64,000 nt of DNA from Fibrella aquatilis (lineage in GTDB: Bacteria > Bacteroidota > Bacteroidia > Cytophagales > Spirosomataceae): positions 1 through 64,000 of the forward strand of contig NZ_JAFMYU010000028.1 in NCBI RefSeq assembly GCF_017353255.1, written 5' to 3'. The notes beneath the pieces are model-generated. The model ran no database searches. It had not been told where the DNA came from and saw nothing but the letters and a program-made list of their open reading frames with translations. Positions within the stretch are counted from its first letter, which is position 1, and every line of letters starts with the position of its first letter. This document shows positions 1 to 8,707 of the stretch, piece after piece. Position numbers and translations under genes: made by a program.

Positions 1-70
1 ATGGCTTCGCAAGCAGATTGGCTAAACGCGAAGCCATTGTACATTATTCATTGTGCATTGTACATTCTAA
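1..70. repeat. Right half of a heptad-armed palindrome, cut by window edge
   Basis: Bases 1-10 (ATGGCTTCGC) are the exact reverse complement of 28-37, giving an inner stem with the GCTTCGC core seen elsewhere in the window. From 35 the sequence runs in 7-base steps (35, 42, 49, 56, 63), each unit beginning CATT, for example CATTGTA and CATTATT. The matching left arm must lie outside the window. The element abuts the 3' end of the peptidase gene, whose stop is at 76-78. Confidence 0.75.
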
Positions 71-75
71 ATCCT

Positions 76-2280
76 CTACAAATTTTTCTTCAAATAATCA
101 ACATACTGCTGATAGAGAAGCAGATACGTGGTTTGATTGTAGGCTACGCCGTGGGCGCCGGGGGGGTAGATGCGGAGGTCGGCATCTTTGCCGGCATCCT
201 CCAGGGCGTTCATTAGCTGGAAAGTGTTGCGCACGTGTACGTTCTCGTCCATAGTCGAGTGGGCGATGAACATTTTGCCGGCCAGATTTTTGGCGTAGGT
301 AGTCACGGCGCTTTTGGCGTAGGCGGCATCGTTCTCAGGCACTAAACCCATGTAGCGCTCGGTGTAGATGCTGTCGTACAACCGCCAGTCGGTGACGGGT
401 GCGCCCACGAGCGAAACCTTGAACACGCCGGGGTGGGTAAGCATGGTGTAGCTGCTCATGTAGCCGCCGTAGCTGTGCCCACGAATGGCCATCCGCGTGC
501 CATCGACCCAGGCCAGCGAGGCCATGTACCTGGCCGTTTCGGCGAAATCGAGGCTTTCAAACTGCCCCAGCTTCTCGTAAACCTGCTTTTCAAACGTTTG
601 GCCGTAGCCGCCGCTACCCCGGTTGTTTACGCCCACCACCACATAGCCCTGCTGCACCAAATACTGCTGCCAAGGTTGCGTGTGCCACTCGTTATACACC
701 GATTGCGCCCCCGGACCGCCGTAAATGTCCAGCACGACGGGGTATTTATTGGCGATGTTAAAGTCGGCCGGTTTTAGAATCGAAATCTCGACCCGCTGCC
801 CGTCGGAGGTGGTGAACGAACTGAGTTCCTTTGGCGAATAAGTGTTGGCGGCGGTGTATTCACGCACGCGGGCGTTGTCTTCCAGGGTCTTCAACAACTG
901 CCCCGACACCGTCCGTAATTCCACCTGCGTAGGCGTGGTTATGTTGGAATACCGGTCGATGAACGTCTGCCCGTCGGGCGAGAAATTGATGGCGTGCCGA
1001 CCGGCCGGGGTGGTCAGTCGGCGTTTGTTTTTTCCGTCGGCGTCCACCACATAGAGTTGCCGTTCCAGTGGTGAGGCCTCCGTCGAGGTGAAGTACACCT
1101 TCTTTGCTTTGGCGTCGATGTGCTGAATGGTTGAGACTTCAAAATTGCCCCTGGTGACCTGATTGAGCAGTTTTCCAGTGTAATCGTATCGGTACAGGTG
1201 CGCCCAGCCGTCGCGGTCCGACACCCAGTAGTACTCGTTGACGCCTTCGGGGAAGTAAAACAGATGGTCCACGCCCGCGAAGAAGTCGAAGATATCGACC
1301 CACGTTTTCGACGTCTCGGTCATCACCGATTTGGCCGCGCCGGTGCGGGCGTCGGTCATGTAGAGGGTAAGTTCGTTTTGCTTCCGGTTCAGGTGTACCA
1401 GGGCCAGTTTGCCTTCCTGCGCGGTCCAGTAAATGCGGGGAATGTAGCCGCCTATGCCTTCCACCTGCATAAAGTTGGTTTTGCCGTTAGCTACCTCGAT
1501 GGCCCCAATCCGCACGCCGGGGTTGCGGTCGCCCACGCGGGGGTAGGGGAGCGAGTCATACGTTTCGCGGAAGCCCTTGTAGTTGGTGAGGCGGTAAATC
1601 GGCACGGCCCGCTCGTCGGTTTGCCAGAAGGCAATAAACTTGCTATCTGGCGACCACACCCAGGCTTGCGCCAGGCCAAACTCTTCTTCATACGCCCACC
1701 CAAACCGACCGTTGTAAAAAGCGGCTCTGGCATCGGAAGTTAACTGTTTTTCGCCCCCCGACCCGGCCACGTCGAAGACGAACAGGTTGCCGCCGCGTTC
1801 ATAGCCTACCTGCTTACCATCGGGCGAGAGTTCGGCGGTTTGGGCATCTTTGGCAATGAGCTTCAACTGCTTGTCGGCCACCGAATACAGGTAATAATCG
1901 GCCACGCCCGACCGGCGGTACACGGGCCGGAAGTTAGTTTTGAAAACCAGGTTCTTCGCATCTTTCGACCACTGAAACGACTCATAATCAAAGGCTTTGG
2001 TGGTACCGGGGAAAGTCAGGCCCGCACCGTCGAAGGCCACGGTTTCCTGCTGCGTGGTGGGCGTTACGGTCTTGATAACGCCTCCTTTGTCGAGGTACGA
2101 AAAGCGTTTACCACCGTCGATCCAGTTGACCGAGCGCGGCCCTGCCGAACCAGCGAGTTGCCCGCCCGACCGCAGGGCTTGGCCCAGATCGGCGTAGCGT
2201 GGTTTGGTGGCGGGCGTTTGCGCTACCGCCGAAGTAGCAAGGGCGAAATAGAGCCAGAGAATGGGTTTGTTGACGTTCAT
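76..2280 (-). CDS. Secreted dipeptidyl peptidase IV-type S9 peptidase
   Basis: A 734-residue serine peptidase of family S9 (DPP-IV type), expected to cleave dipeptides from the N-terminus of peptides, often after proline, outside the cytoplasm. It has an N-terminal signal peptide ending near residue 21 (SAVAQ), a DPPIV_N beta-propeller (about 90-450) and a C-terminal alpha/beta-hydrolase domain. The catalytic triad is visible: Ser about 602 in GHSYGGYM, Asp about 677 in DENVH and His about 711 in GAHGVAY. Length fits the family. The ATG at 2280 directly precedes the signal peptide. It is a single gene, divergent from the Uma2 gene. Confidence 0.95.
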   Translation of the reverse strand: MNVNKPILWLYFALATSAVAQTPATKPRYADLGQALRSGGQLAGSAGPRSVNWIDGGKRFSYLDKGGVIKTVTPTTQQETVAFDGAGLTFPGTTKAFDYESFQWSKDAKNLVFKTNFRPVYRRSGVADYYLYSVADKQLKLIAKDAQTAELSPDGKQVGYERGGNLFVFDVAGSGGEKQLTSDARAAFYNGRFGWAYEEEFGLAQAWVWSPDSKFIAFWQTDERAVPIYRLTNYKGFRETYDSLPYPRVGDRNPGVRIGAIEVANGKTNFMQVEGIGGYIPRIYWTAQEGKLALVHLNRKQNELTLYMTDARTGAAKSVMTETSKTWVDIFDFFAGVDHLFYFPEGVNEYYWVSDRDGWAHLYRYDYTGKLLNQVTRGNFEVSTIQHIDAKAKKVYFTSTEASPLERQLYVVDADGKNKRRLTTPAGRHAINFSPDGQTFIDRYSNITTPTQVELRTVSGQLLKTLEDNARVREYTAANTYSPKELSSFTTSDGQRVEISILKPADFNIANKYPVVLDIYGGPGAQSVYNEWHTQPWQQYLVQQGYVVVGVNNRGSGGYGQTFEKQVYEKLGQFESLDFAETARYMASLAWVDGTRMAIRGHSYGGYMSSYTMLTHPGVFKVSLVGAPVTDWRLYDSIYTERYMGLVPENDAAYAKSAVTTYAKNLAGKMFIAHSTMDENVHVRNTFQLMNALEDAGKDADLRIYPPGAHGVAYNQTTYLLLYQQYVDYLKKNL

Positions 2281-2346
2281 GGGCTAAAAATAACGAGGTA
2301 AAAACTTACATTTGCTTACAGGCCAATTCCGTTTCACGGTATCGTT

Positions 2347-2952
2347 ATGACGCTCAGCATTGCCAACATCCCGGAAGAACAGCGCACAACCGTTGAGTTT
2401 GCGAACTATCAGATGGACGACAGGGCGTTCTACGACTTTTGCCGCCAGAATGAGCACCTGAAGTTTGAACGAAATGCCGACGGAACCATCGTAGCTATGC
2501 CCAATACCGGGGGAAAAACAGGAAATCGCAATACTAAAATTACGTCCCGCCTCGACATATGGTCGGAAACTTACGGCGGGTTGGTTTTTGACTCATCGAC
2601 GGCGTTCAAACTACCCACCGGCGCTACCCGTTCGCCCGATGCCGCCTGGATCAGCGATGCGCGCTGGAGTCAGCTCACCCCCGATGAACAGGATCGTTTT
2701 CCGCCCATTGCCCCCGATTTTGTGGTGGAGCTAATGAGCAACACCGATTCCCTGACCGACGCCAAAGCCAAAATGGCCGAGTACATCAACGCAGGTGTTC
2801 GGCTGGGTTGGCTGATTGACATGAAACGGCAGGAAGTAATGATTTATCAGGCCGACGGTAGCATTCAAACCCACACGCAGTTCAGCCAACCGTTATCAGG
2901 CGGAGACGCACTACCGGGTTTTCTTTTTGATTTACGGTTGCTGCTTCGGTGA
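2347..2952 (+). CDS. Uma2-family (DUF820) restriction-like nuclease
   Basis: A 201-residue member of the Uma2/DUF820 family, which has a PD-(D/E)XK nuclease fold. The family is much expanded in cyanobacteria and Cytophagales and its role is poorly known. The expected active-site pattern is present: Asp in RSPDAAW, Glu in PDFVVELMS and Lys in DAKAKMAEY. The N-terminal part carries the usual GGKTGNRN segment before the nuclease core. No signal peptide. It stands alone, divergent from the peptidase and convergent with the AT-rich nuclease-like gene, and forms part of an accessory patch. Confidence 0.85.
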   Translation: MTLSIANIPEEQRTTVEFANYQMDDRAFYDFCRQNEHLKFERNADGTIVAMPNTGGKTGNRNTKITSRLDIWSETYGGLVFDSSTAFKLPTGATRSPDAAWISDARWSQLTPDEQDRFPPIAPDFVVELMSNTDSLTDAKAKMAEYINAGVRLGWLIDMKRQEVMIYQADGSIQTHTQFSQPLSGGDALPGFLFDLRLLLR

Positions 2953-2984
2953 AAATGGCTTGAAAATATTCCTTTATAATTCAG

Positions 2985-4115
2985 TTATATATCGTGGTTC
3001 GTCTTAATTGATACAGCATTTACTGGGTATCCCATTTTGCTTAGGATTTGCCCAATAAACTGTTTGATTGATGCCGCACTATAATGCGTTTCGAAGTATA
3101 AATTCGTGTTAGTGATATGACCGGGCTTACGTAGCAAAGTACTATTGGTAGTGAAATACGGTCTCTTTTTGCCCACTAATGTAGTTAGCTTATTTAATTC
3201 TTCTTGAGTGTGATTTTGAGCTAATATGTTAACGAATAATTTAAGCAAATTTACCCAATTAGTTGCCTCGTATGTGTTATTAATAAACGACAATGATATT
3301 GGTTTATATAACGAGGTGTCTAACTTAGAATCACTCGATTTTTGACTACCATTCGTTTGTCCTTCAGAAATTTCCGTTTTCTGTGACTTTTGTATGCTTG
3401 CTTTGTTAAGTAACGGCAGCGAAGTTTCTCCGGATACTTCTTTCAGAAACTGAATAACGGCCTTGTTATCAGGCTTGTATCCACATATCTTTTCAACGCT
3501 CTCCGCAATCACTTCGCTTAAGAAATCATCCTCTTCAGATAGAAGCTTACGCCACGCCTTCGGAAACGTATCTTTGATAATTTTGCCTTTTTGCCTGCTG
3601 TTATAAATGTTTTCTGCATTGGTAATCGCCTGACCACTGACTACGTCCTGTTTAGATATAAAAGCAAAAAACTTATCTGTAATATCTGATGGTGACTGAC
3701 TTAACAGGTCAACTGTATAAAAACGGCGTTGTTCCCAAGTCCCCTCCTGTAATGGCAAATAGAACCACCATATTATACCGTTCGTCAAAATCGCTAGCTT
3801 TACGCCATGATCGAAAGCATACCTAAGCAACTGTCCTTGATGTTTATCTAAGTCTTCTCCTACCTTTTTTACTTCAACAAATACCTTATTGTATCCGTTT
3901 ATACGAAGGGCGTAATCAACACGACCACTTTGAACGTTATACTCAGGAAATACTTCTTGTACGTCAAAAGGATTCCATCCCAACTGCTGTAGCATCGGTA
4001 GAATCAAACCTTGTTTCGTGGCTTCTTCACTTTGCTTACCAAGATTTCCCTCTTGTTTCTTATTTTGAATAAAACTATGTAGACTGCTTTGCATAGGATA
4101 TTCTAAAATTTTCAT
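2985..4115 (-). CDS. HsdR N-terminal (type I restriction) domain protein
   Basis: A stand-alone protein of about 376 residues with an HSDR_N-type PD-(D/E)XK nuclease domain in its first 170 residues: GRVDYALRINGYNKVFVEVKK holds the Asp, Glu and Lys. The helicase part of HsdR is absent. A polar linker (about 230-270) leads to a C-terminal domain I do not recognise. The ATG at 4115 is preferred to an upstream TTG at 4127. Base composition is clearly AT-richer than all neighbours (about 40% GC by eye against the mid-fifties), which suggests recent transfer. No methylase or specificity subunit is adjacent, so it is not a complete restriction system. Confidence 0.8.
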   Translation of the reverse strand: MKILEYPMQSSLHSFIQNKKQEGNLGKQSEEATKQGLILPMLQQLGWNPFDVQEVFPEYNVQSGRVDYALRINGYNKVFVEVKKVGEDLDKHQGQLLRYAFDHGVKLAILTNGIIWWFYLPLQEGTWEQRRFYTVDLLSQSPSDITDKFFAFISKQDVVSGQAITNAENIYNSRQKGKIIKDTFPKAWRKLLSEEDDFLSEVIAESVEKICGYKPDNKAVIQFLKEVSGETSLPLLNKASIQKSQKTEISEGQTNGSQKSSDSKLDTSLYKPISLSFINNTYEATNWVNLLKLFVNILAQNHTQEELNKLTTLVGKKRPYFTTNSTLLRKPGHITNTNLYFETHYSAASIKQFIGQILSKMGYPVNAVSIKTNHDI

Positions 4116-4243
4116 GTTGACCGACAAATATAAATGAAACTATATCCTTTAAAACATCTTCAAGAGCATTCAAAGGCATAACTTAGTCCTGCATCAGCAA
4201 GATACCACACATTAATGCCACGTTCTGCTAATAAACGCCCTTC

Positions 4244-5755
4244 ATGAAGATCAACAAACTGCTTGTGGCCAACCGGGGCGAAATTGCCCTGCGTGTGATG
4301 CGTACCGCCCGTGAGATGGGTATTAAAACGGTCGCTATTTTTTCCGAAGCCGACCGCAATGCCCTGCACGTGCGCTATGCCGACGAGGCGGTTTGCGTGG
4401 GTCCGGCCCCCTCGTCGGAGTCGTATCTGCGGGGTGACGTCATCATCGACGTGTGCCAGAAGCTGGGCGTCGATGCGATCCATCCGGGCTACGGGTTTTT
4501 GTCGGAAAACGCCAATTTCGCCAGGCAGGTACGCGAGGCGGGGCTGATCTTCATCGGTCCCTCGCCAGAGAGCATCGAGGTGATGGGCAGCAAGTTAGCC
4601 GCCAAAGCCGCCGTAGCCGACTACGATATTCCGATGGTGCCCGGCACACCCAGCGCCATCGACGGGTCCGCCTCAGGAAGGGCCGAGGCTAAAGTGATTT
4701 CGGCCAAAATCGGCTATCCGATCCTGATTAAGGCCTCGGCGGGCGGCGGCGGTAAAGGGATGCGCGTAGTAGAGCAAGAAGCCGATTTCGATGAGCAAAT
4801 GGACCGCGCCGTGAGTGAGGCGATCTCGTCGTTTAGCGATGGGTCGGTGTTCATTGAAAAATACGTCACCTCGCCCCGGCACGTGGAAATTCAGGTGCTG
4901 GGCGATCAGCACGGCAACATCATTCACCTCTTCGAGCGGGAATGTTCGGTGCAGCGGCGGCACCAGAAAGTGGTGGAAGAAGCGCCGTCGGCCATTCTCA
5001 CGCCGGAGATTCGGGAAGCGATGGGGCAGGCGGCGGTAGGTGTGGCGCGGGCCTGCAACTACTACGGCGCAGGCACAGTAGAGTTCATTGTCGATGCAAA
5101 TCTGAACTTCTATTTCCTCGAAATGAACACCCGCTTGCAGGTGGAACACCCGGTAACCGAGTTGATTACGGGCGTGGACCTGGTCGAGCAGATGATCTAC
5201 ATTGCCGAAGGTAAAGCCTTGACCATCAGGCAGGAAGACTTGCAGATAAAGGGTCATGCCGTAGAAATCCGCGTGTATGCCGAAGACCCCGCCAACAATT
5301 TCCTGCCCGACGTGGGTACGCTGGAAACATACGTGCGTCCACAAGGCAACGGCGTACGAGTAGATGACGGCTTCGAGCAGGGCATGGCCATCCCGATCTA
5401 TTACGACCCCATGATTGCCAAGCTCATCACCTACGGCGACGACCGGGCGGCGGCCATTCAGAAGATGATCCGGGCCATCGACGAGTACCAGATTTCGGGT
5501 GTGCAGACCACGCTTGGTTTCTGCCGATTCGTGATGAACCACCACGCCTTCCGCTCCGGCCAATTCGACACCGGTTTTGTAAGTCAATACTTCACGCCGG
5601 AGGTATTAGCTACCCAATCCAACGCCGAAGAGAATGAACTAGCCGCCGTTTTCGCAGCGTATCTGCTTAATAATCAGGCGGCGAAGCCAAGCCAAACCCA
5701 GGCAGTCGGCCCCGCCCGCTCCAAGAGCCAATGGCGCACCAAGCGGCTAGGATAA
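4244..5755 (+). CDS. accC: Biotin carboxylase subunit of acetyl-CoA carboxylase
   Basis: A 503-residue biotin carboxylase, which uses ATP and bicarbonate to carboxylate biotin on the carrier protein, the first step of malonyl-CoA synthesis (or of a related acyl-CoA/pyruvate carboxylase). The order is N-domain (KLLVANRGEIA at the start), ATP-grasp with the glycine loop GGGGKGMR near 166, EMNTRLQVEHPVTE near 292, and the C-domain to about 445. The last 45-50 residues are a low-complexity basic tail beyond the usual 450-residue length. Unusually, no accB lies next to it: the flanking genes are an HsdR-N protein and a DUF234-type ATPase. Confidence 0.95.
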   Translation: MKINKLLVANRGEIALRVMRTAREMGIKTVAIFSEADRNALHVRYADEAVCVGPAPSSESYLRGDVIIDVCQKLGVDAIHPGYGFLSENANFARQVREAGLIFIGPSPESIEVMGSKLAAKAAVADYDIPMVPGTPSAIDGSASGRAEAKVISAKIGYPILIKASAGGGGKGMRVVEQEADFDEQMDRAVSEAISSFSDGSVFIEKYVTSPRHVEIQVLGDQHGNIIHLFERECSVQRRHQKVVEEAPSAILTPEIREAMGQAAVGVARACNYYGAGTVEFIVDANLNFYFLEMNTRLQVEHPVTELITGVDLVEQMIYIAEGKALTIRQEDLQIKGHAVEIRVYAEDPANNFLPDVGTLETYVRPQGNGVRVDDGFEQGMAIPIYYDPMIAKLITYGDDRAAAIQKMIRAIDEYQISGVQTTLGFCRFVMNHHAFRSGQFDTGFVSQYFTPEVLATQSNAEENELAAVFAAYLLNNQAAKPSQTQAVGPARSKSQWRTKRLG

Positions 5756-5790
5756 ATTCATGCCAAAAAAACGCCTTTCGGCTATCGACA

Positions 5791-7227
5791 TCACTTCACT
5801 GCAAACAACGCATCCATCGTTAACTGACTCTGAATGAGCGATGTGGCGTAGGGGTTGGGTTTCACGCCGAAGGTGGTGATGAGGGTTAAAAAGATGGTTT
5901 TGCGGGTATGTGTCTGCTGCTGAAACACCCTGCGTTTGCGTTCCAGGGTTTCGGCGTAAGCCTTGGTAATGACAAACTCATTCGTCGAAAACTTTAGCTC
6001 GCAGAGGTTGATAACGTGATCCTGCCGGTCGATGAGGAGATCGATTTGAACGCCGGTTTCACCCGCATTTTTTGGGGTGTAGCGCCAGGCCGAATGCTCA
6101 GTGTAGACGTTTGCAATACCCAGCGCCTGTTTAAGCTGTGGCATATGTTTCTGGCCAATCTGCTCAAACGCCAGCCCCGCCCAACTTGTCCATGACTGAC
6201 CCATCGATTTGCTAAGCCACGTACCCGGCCCGTTGGCCCGGCTGTTGTCAATAAACTTTAGGTAAAAGAGGGAATATTCGTCGGTCAGCTTGTAGATGGC
6301 GTCTTTGCTGGTCTTGCCGAAGGGCAGATAGTGGGCGATAAACCCAGATTCGAACAACTCAGACAGCAGTTGGGTCACGGTGCCCCCCGACTGAAACGAT
6401 CCACTGGCTATCAACTCATTACGGGTTAATCCCTGCGGTTTGTTGGCCAGCAGTTTGATTAGCGCCACGTGCCGGTCGGCCCGGTTGAACAGGGCGGCAT
6501 ACAGGTTTTTAAATTCGTCCTGCAACAGGCCATCTTTCGTAAAGCACAGTCGGTCAATGGTTTGTGTGGCGCTTTCGCCGGGGCGCACTTCTTTCAGGTA
6601 ATGCGGGATGCCGCCCATGACCATATACAGTTGCAGCAGTTGGTAACGGTCCAGTAACACGCGCTGGCTTTTCAAGAAAGATTCTGTTTCAGCCAGAGTG
6701 AAAGGCAGCAGACGTATACGCCGGGTGATGCGGTTGTGCAACCCACCTTTGTTGTTGACCACATGCTGAATCATCCACGAGGCCGCCGACCCACAAATGA
6801 CCACGATCAGGTTTGTTTGTCTGGATGCCCAACTGTTCCAAAACAGGTCAAATGCCCCCAAAAAGCCCGATTTAGGCGTGTCTAGCCACGGTAGTTCGTC
6901 TAAGAACAGCACCTGCTTTTCTTTTTTTGGATTGGCTTCGAGGTATTGAATCAGCAATTGAAACGCGGCTGTCCAGCTAGGTGGCCGGGGTAGAATGATG
7001 CCTTCGGCGAAAGATCTTGACAACCAAAAGGCGAAGTTATCGAGCTGCTGCGTCAGCGGAGCATCCTGAAGGCCGCTTAACTCGAAGACGAGTTGGTTGG
7101 CAAAAAATGACCGGATCAGGTAGGTTTTACCCACCCGCCGCCGCCCATATAAAGCCAGGAGTTCGGCATTGGGCGAAGCCAGCAGTTCCCGTAACTGTGC
7201 TCTTTCTATGTCACGTCCGATAAGCAT
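5791..7227 (-). CDS. AAA ATPase with DUF234-type nuclease-like C-terminus
   Basis: A 478-residue member of the archaeal-ATPase/DUF234 family, a mobile group common in archaea and Bacteroidota whose function is unknown. Walker A is GRRRVGKT (about 29-36), Walker B is VLFLDELPW (about 105-115), and a winged-helix segment follows the ATPase. The C-terminal domain carries a PD-(D/E)XK-like signature (VQIDLLIDR ... NLCELKFS), as DUF234 domains do. The ATG at 7227 is chosen; an in-frame TTG at 7245 lies inside the nested palindrome just upstream, which is more likely regulatory. It is convergent with accC. Confidence 0.85.
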   Translation of the reverse strand: MLIGRDIERAQLRELLASPNAELLALYGRRRVGKTYLIRSFFANQLVFELSGLQDAPLTQQLDNFAFWLSRSFAEGIILPRPPSWTAAFQLLIQYLEANPKKEKQVLFLDELPWLDTPKSGFLGAFDLFWNSWASRQTNLIVVICGSAASWMIQHVVNNKGGLHNRITRRIRLLPFTLAETESFLKSQRVLLDRYQLLQLYMVMGGIPHYLKEVRPGESATQTIDRLCFTKDGLLQDEFKNLYAALFNRADRHVALIKLLANKPQGLTRNELIASGSFQSGGTVTQLLSELFESGFIAHYLPFGKTSKDAIYKLTDEYSLFYLKFIDNSRANGPGTWLSKSMGQSWTSWAGLAFEQIGQKHMPQLKQALGIANVYTEHSAWRYTPKNAGETGVQIDLLIDRQDHVINLCELKFSTNEFVITKAYAETLERKRRVFQQQTHTRKTIFLTLITTFGVKPNPYATSLIQSQLTMDALFAVK

Positions 7228-7235
7228 AAACGTAG

Positions 7236-7324
7236 TTTTGGCCAACTATACATTTTATAACTGGCCAAAACTAGTGTTTTTATACCGGTTTTGGCCAGTT
7301 ATAAAATGTATAACCAGCCAAAAA
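7236..7324. promoter_or_regulatory. Nested palindrome upstream of the DUF234-type ATPase gene
   Basis: Two 36-base arms, 7236-7271 and 7289-7324, are inverted copies (32/36 match). Each arm is itself an imperfect palindrome: TTTTGGCCA and TGGCCAAAA flank an AT-rich centre with TATACATTTTATA. This gives four TTTTGGC half-sites within 90 bases, ending 9 bases before the ATPase start. The layout suits a cooperative operator, perhaps for autoregulation, or the end of a mobile element. No matching copy was found at the other end of the gene. Confidence 0.7.
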
Positions 7325-7368
7325 TGCAATGAATACGTTAAATCAATCGCTATCCTAAAAGACCCCTC

Positions 7369-7659
7369 TTATTCGTAAAAACGGAGGCGGGTTTGGAGGT
7401 GGGTGAGCTGGCTTTGGAGGGATTCGATCTGGTCTAATAAGTTGGCCACTACGTCGAGGTCGTCGGGGGCGATGGCCAGGTCCTGATGCAGGCGCACGAA
7501 ACGTTCGAGGCGGGTAAGCTGATCGGGCTGGAGGTAGGGCACCTGCTCGATCAGGATGAAATCAATCAGGCCGTGGCGTTCCAGAGCGTCGACAAACGTG
7601 ACGTCGATGCGGTGATACACGCAGAAATCGCGGACCAGGATGGGCGAGTTGGTTAACAT
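7369..7659 (-). CDS. CbpM-like chaperone modulator
   Basis: A protein of about 96 residues that follows the CbpA/DnaJ-like gene. It has a short MerR-like helix-turn-helix start (LVRDFCVYHRIDVTFVDALERHGLI) and a C-terminal heptad-rich coiled segment (LLDQIESLQSQLTHLQTRL), the layout of CbpM, which binds the J domain of CbpA and inhibits it. The ATG at 7659 is preferred over a TTG at 7671 that would abut the upstream stop. Identification rests on size, layout and the neighbour. Confidence 0.75.
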   Translation of the reverse strand: MLTNSPILVRDFCVYHRIDVTFVDALERHGLIDFILIEQVPYLQPDQLTRLERFVRLHQDLAIAPDDLDVVANLLDQIESLQSQLTHLQTRLRFYE

Positions 7660-7671
7660 ACGAATGAGCAA

Positions 7672-8598
7672 TTAGGCCGAAGCGAGTTGTCGGAAGAGGT
7701 CTTTTTGGGCGTCGGTGAGGTTGGTGGGTAGCTTCACCTGCCATTGCACGTAGAGGTCGCCGAACTGACCATCCTTCCGGTAAAGGGGAAATCCTTTGCC
7801 CTTCAGCCGTACCGACGTGCCGGGCTGCGTTTCGGGTTTCACCGGCACTTTCACCGCTCCTGACAGCGTCTCGATCACCTTCTCGCCACCCAGCACCGCC
7901 GTATAGAGGTCAATTTCTTCGGTCACGTACAGATCATTGCCTTTTCGTTTGTAGCGCGGGTCGGGGTCGATAAGAAAGGTGATGTACAAATCGCCGTTGG
8001 GGCCACCATTTTGGCCCGGCCCGGACGCGGGACCGCCGCCATAGCCCGCGAGCTTGATTTTCTGGCCGTCTTCTACCCCCGCCTGTACCGTGATGCCGAT
8101 GGTTTTGCCGTTGACGTTCAGCGACTGTTTGTGCGTGGCATAGGCCTCCCGAAGCCCCAGATGCAGTTCGGCCTGGTAATCGCTGCCCCGAAAAGCCGCC
8201 TGCCGACCACCACCCGCCCGGCTCCCCTGCCCGAACATGGAGGCGAAAAAATCGGAGAAATTGCTGCCGTCAAAGTCATCAGAGAAGTCGAAGTTACTCC
8301 CGTCGAAACTGCTGCTCCCACCCTGCTGGGCGTACGATTGCCGTTGCTGGCGTTGGGCCTCGAATTGATCGGCATGTTGCCAGTCTTTGCCATACTGATC
8401 GTACTTTTTGCGCTTGTCGGGATCGCTCAGAACTTCGTTGGCTTCGTTGAGCTGCTGGAATTTTTTGCTGGCTTCGGCATCATTCGGGTTCAGGTCAGGA
8501 TGCAGCTTCCGGGCCAATTTCCGGTACGCCTTCTTAATGTCGTCGTCGGAAGCCGTTTTCGATACGCCGAGAATGTTGTAGTAATCGATGAAGTCCAT
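7672..8598 (-). CDS. CbpA-like DnaJ (class B J-domain) co-chaperone
   Basis: A 308-residue J-protein: J domain (1-70) with the HPD motif in [12 protein letters not shown], a Gly/Ser/Phe-rich linker (about 90-135) and the DnaJ C-terminal substrate-binding domains (about 140-300). The cysteine-rich zinc-finger domain of DnaJ is absent, so this is a CbpA-type class B protein that recruits DnaK to clients. It is upstream of, and 12 bases from, the CbpM-like gene, the conserved CbpA-CbpM arrangement. The start at 8598 gives the expected [12 protein letters not shown] opening. Confidence 0.92.
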   Translation of the reverse strand: MDFIDYYNILGVSKTASDDDIKKAYRKLARKLHPDLNPNDAEASKKFQQLNEANEVLSDPDKRKKYDQYGKDWQHADQFEAQRQQRQSYAQQGGSSSFDGSNFDFSDDFDGSNFSDFFASMFGQGSRAGGGRQAAFRGSDYQAELHLGLREAYATHKQSLNVNGKTIGITVQAGVEDGQKIKLAGYGGGPASGPGQNGGPNGDLYITFLIDPDPRYKRKGNDLYVTEEIDLYTAVLGGEKVIETLSGAVKVPVKPETQPGTSVRLKGKGFPLYRKDGQFGDLYVQWQVKLPTNLTDAQKDLFRQLASA

Positions 8599-8601
8599 GT
8601 C

Positions 8602-8673
8602 TTTGAAGCGAAGGGCAGAGAGCCAAGAGCGATGTTTGCTCTGCCCTCTACGCTCTCTGCCTTTCGCTCTAAA
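8602..8673. repeat. Imperfect heptad palindrome in a divergent promoter region
   Basis: Arms 8602-8629 and 8646-8673 are complementary at 23 of 28 positions. The right arm steps by 7 bases (for example CTCTACG, CTCTCTG). It lies between the divergently transcribed CbpA-like and VOC genes, where a terminator is not expected, so the element class is not restricted to gene ends. Confidence 0.6.
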
Positions 8674-8707
8674 ACGAAAATCGCCCGGCTAAGGTTACAG
8701 CCCTACT

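Noticed and set aside
2347-4115. A complete type I restriction-modification system
   Set aside because: Only an HsdR N-terminal type nuclease and a Uma2 protein are present; there is no HsdM, HsdS or helicase part.
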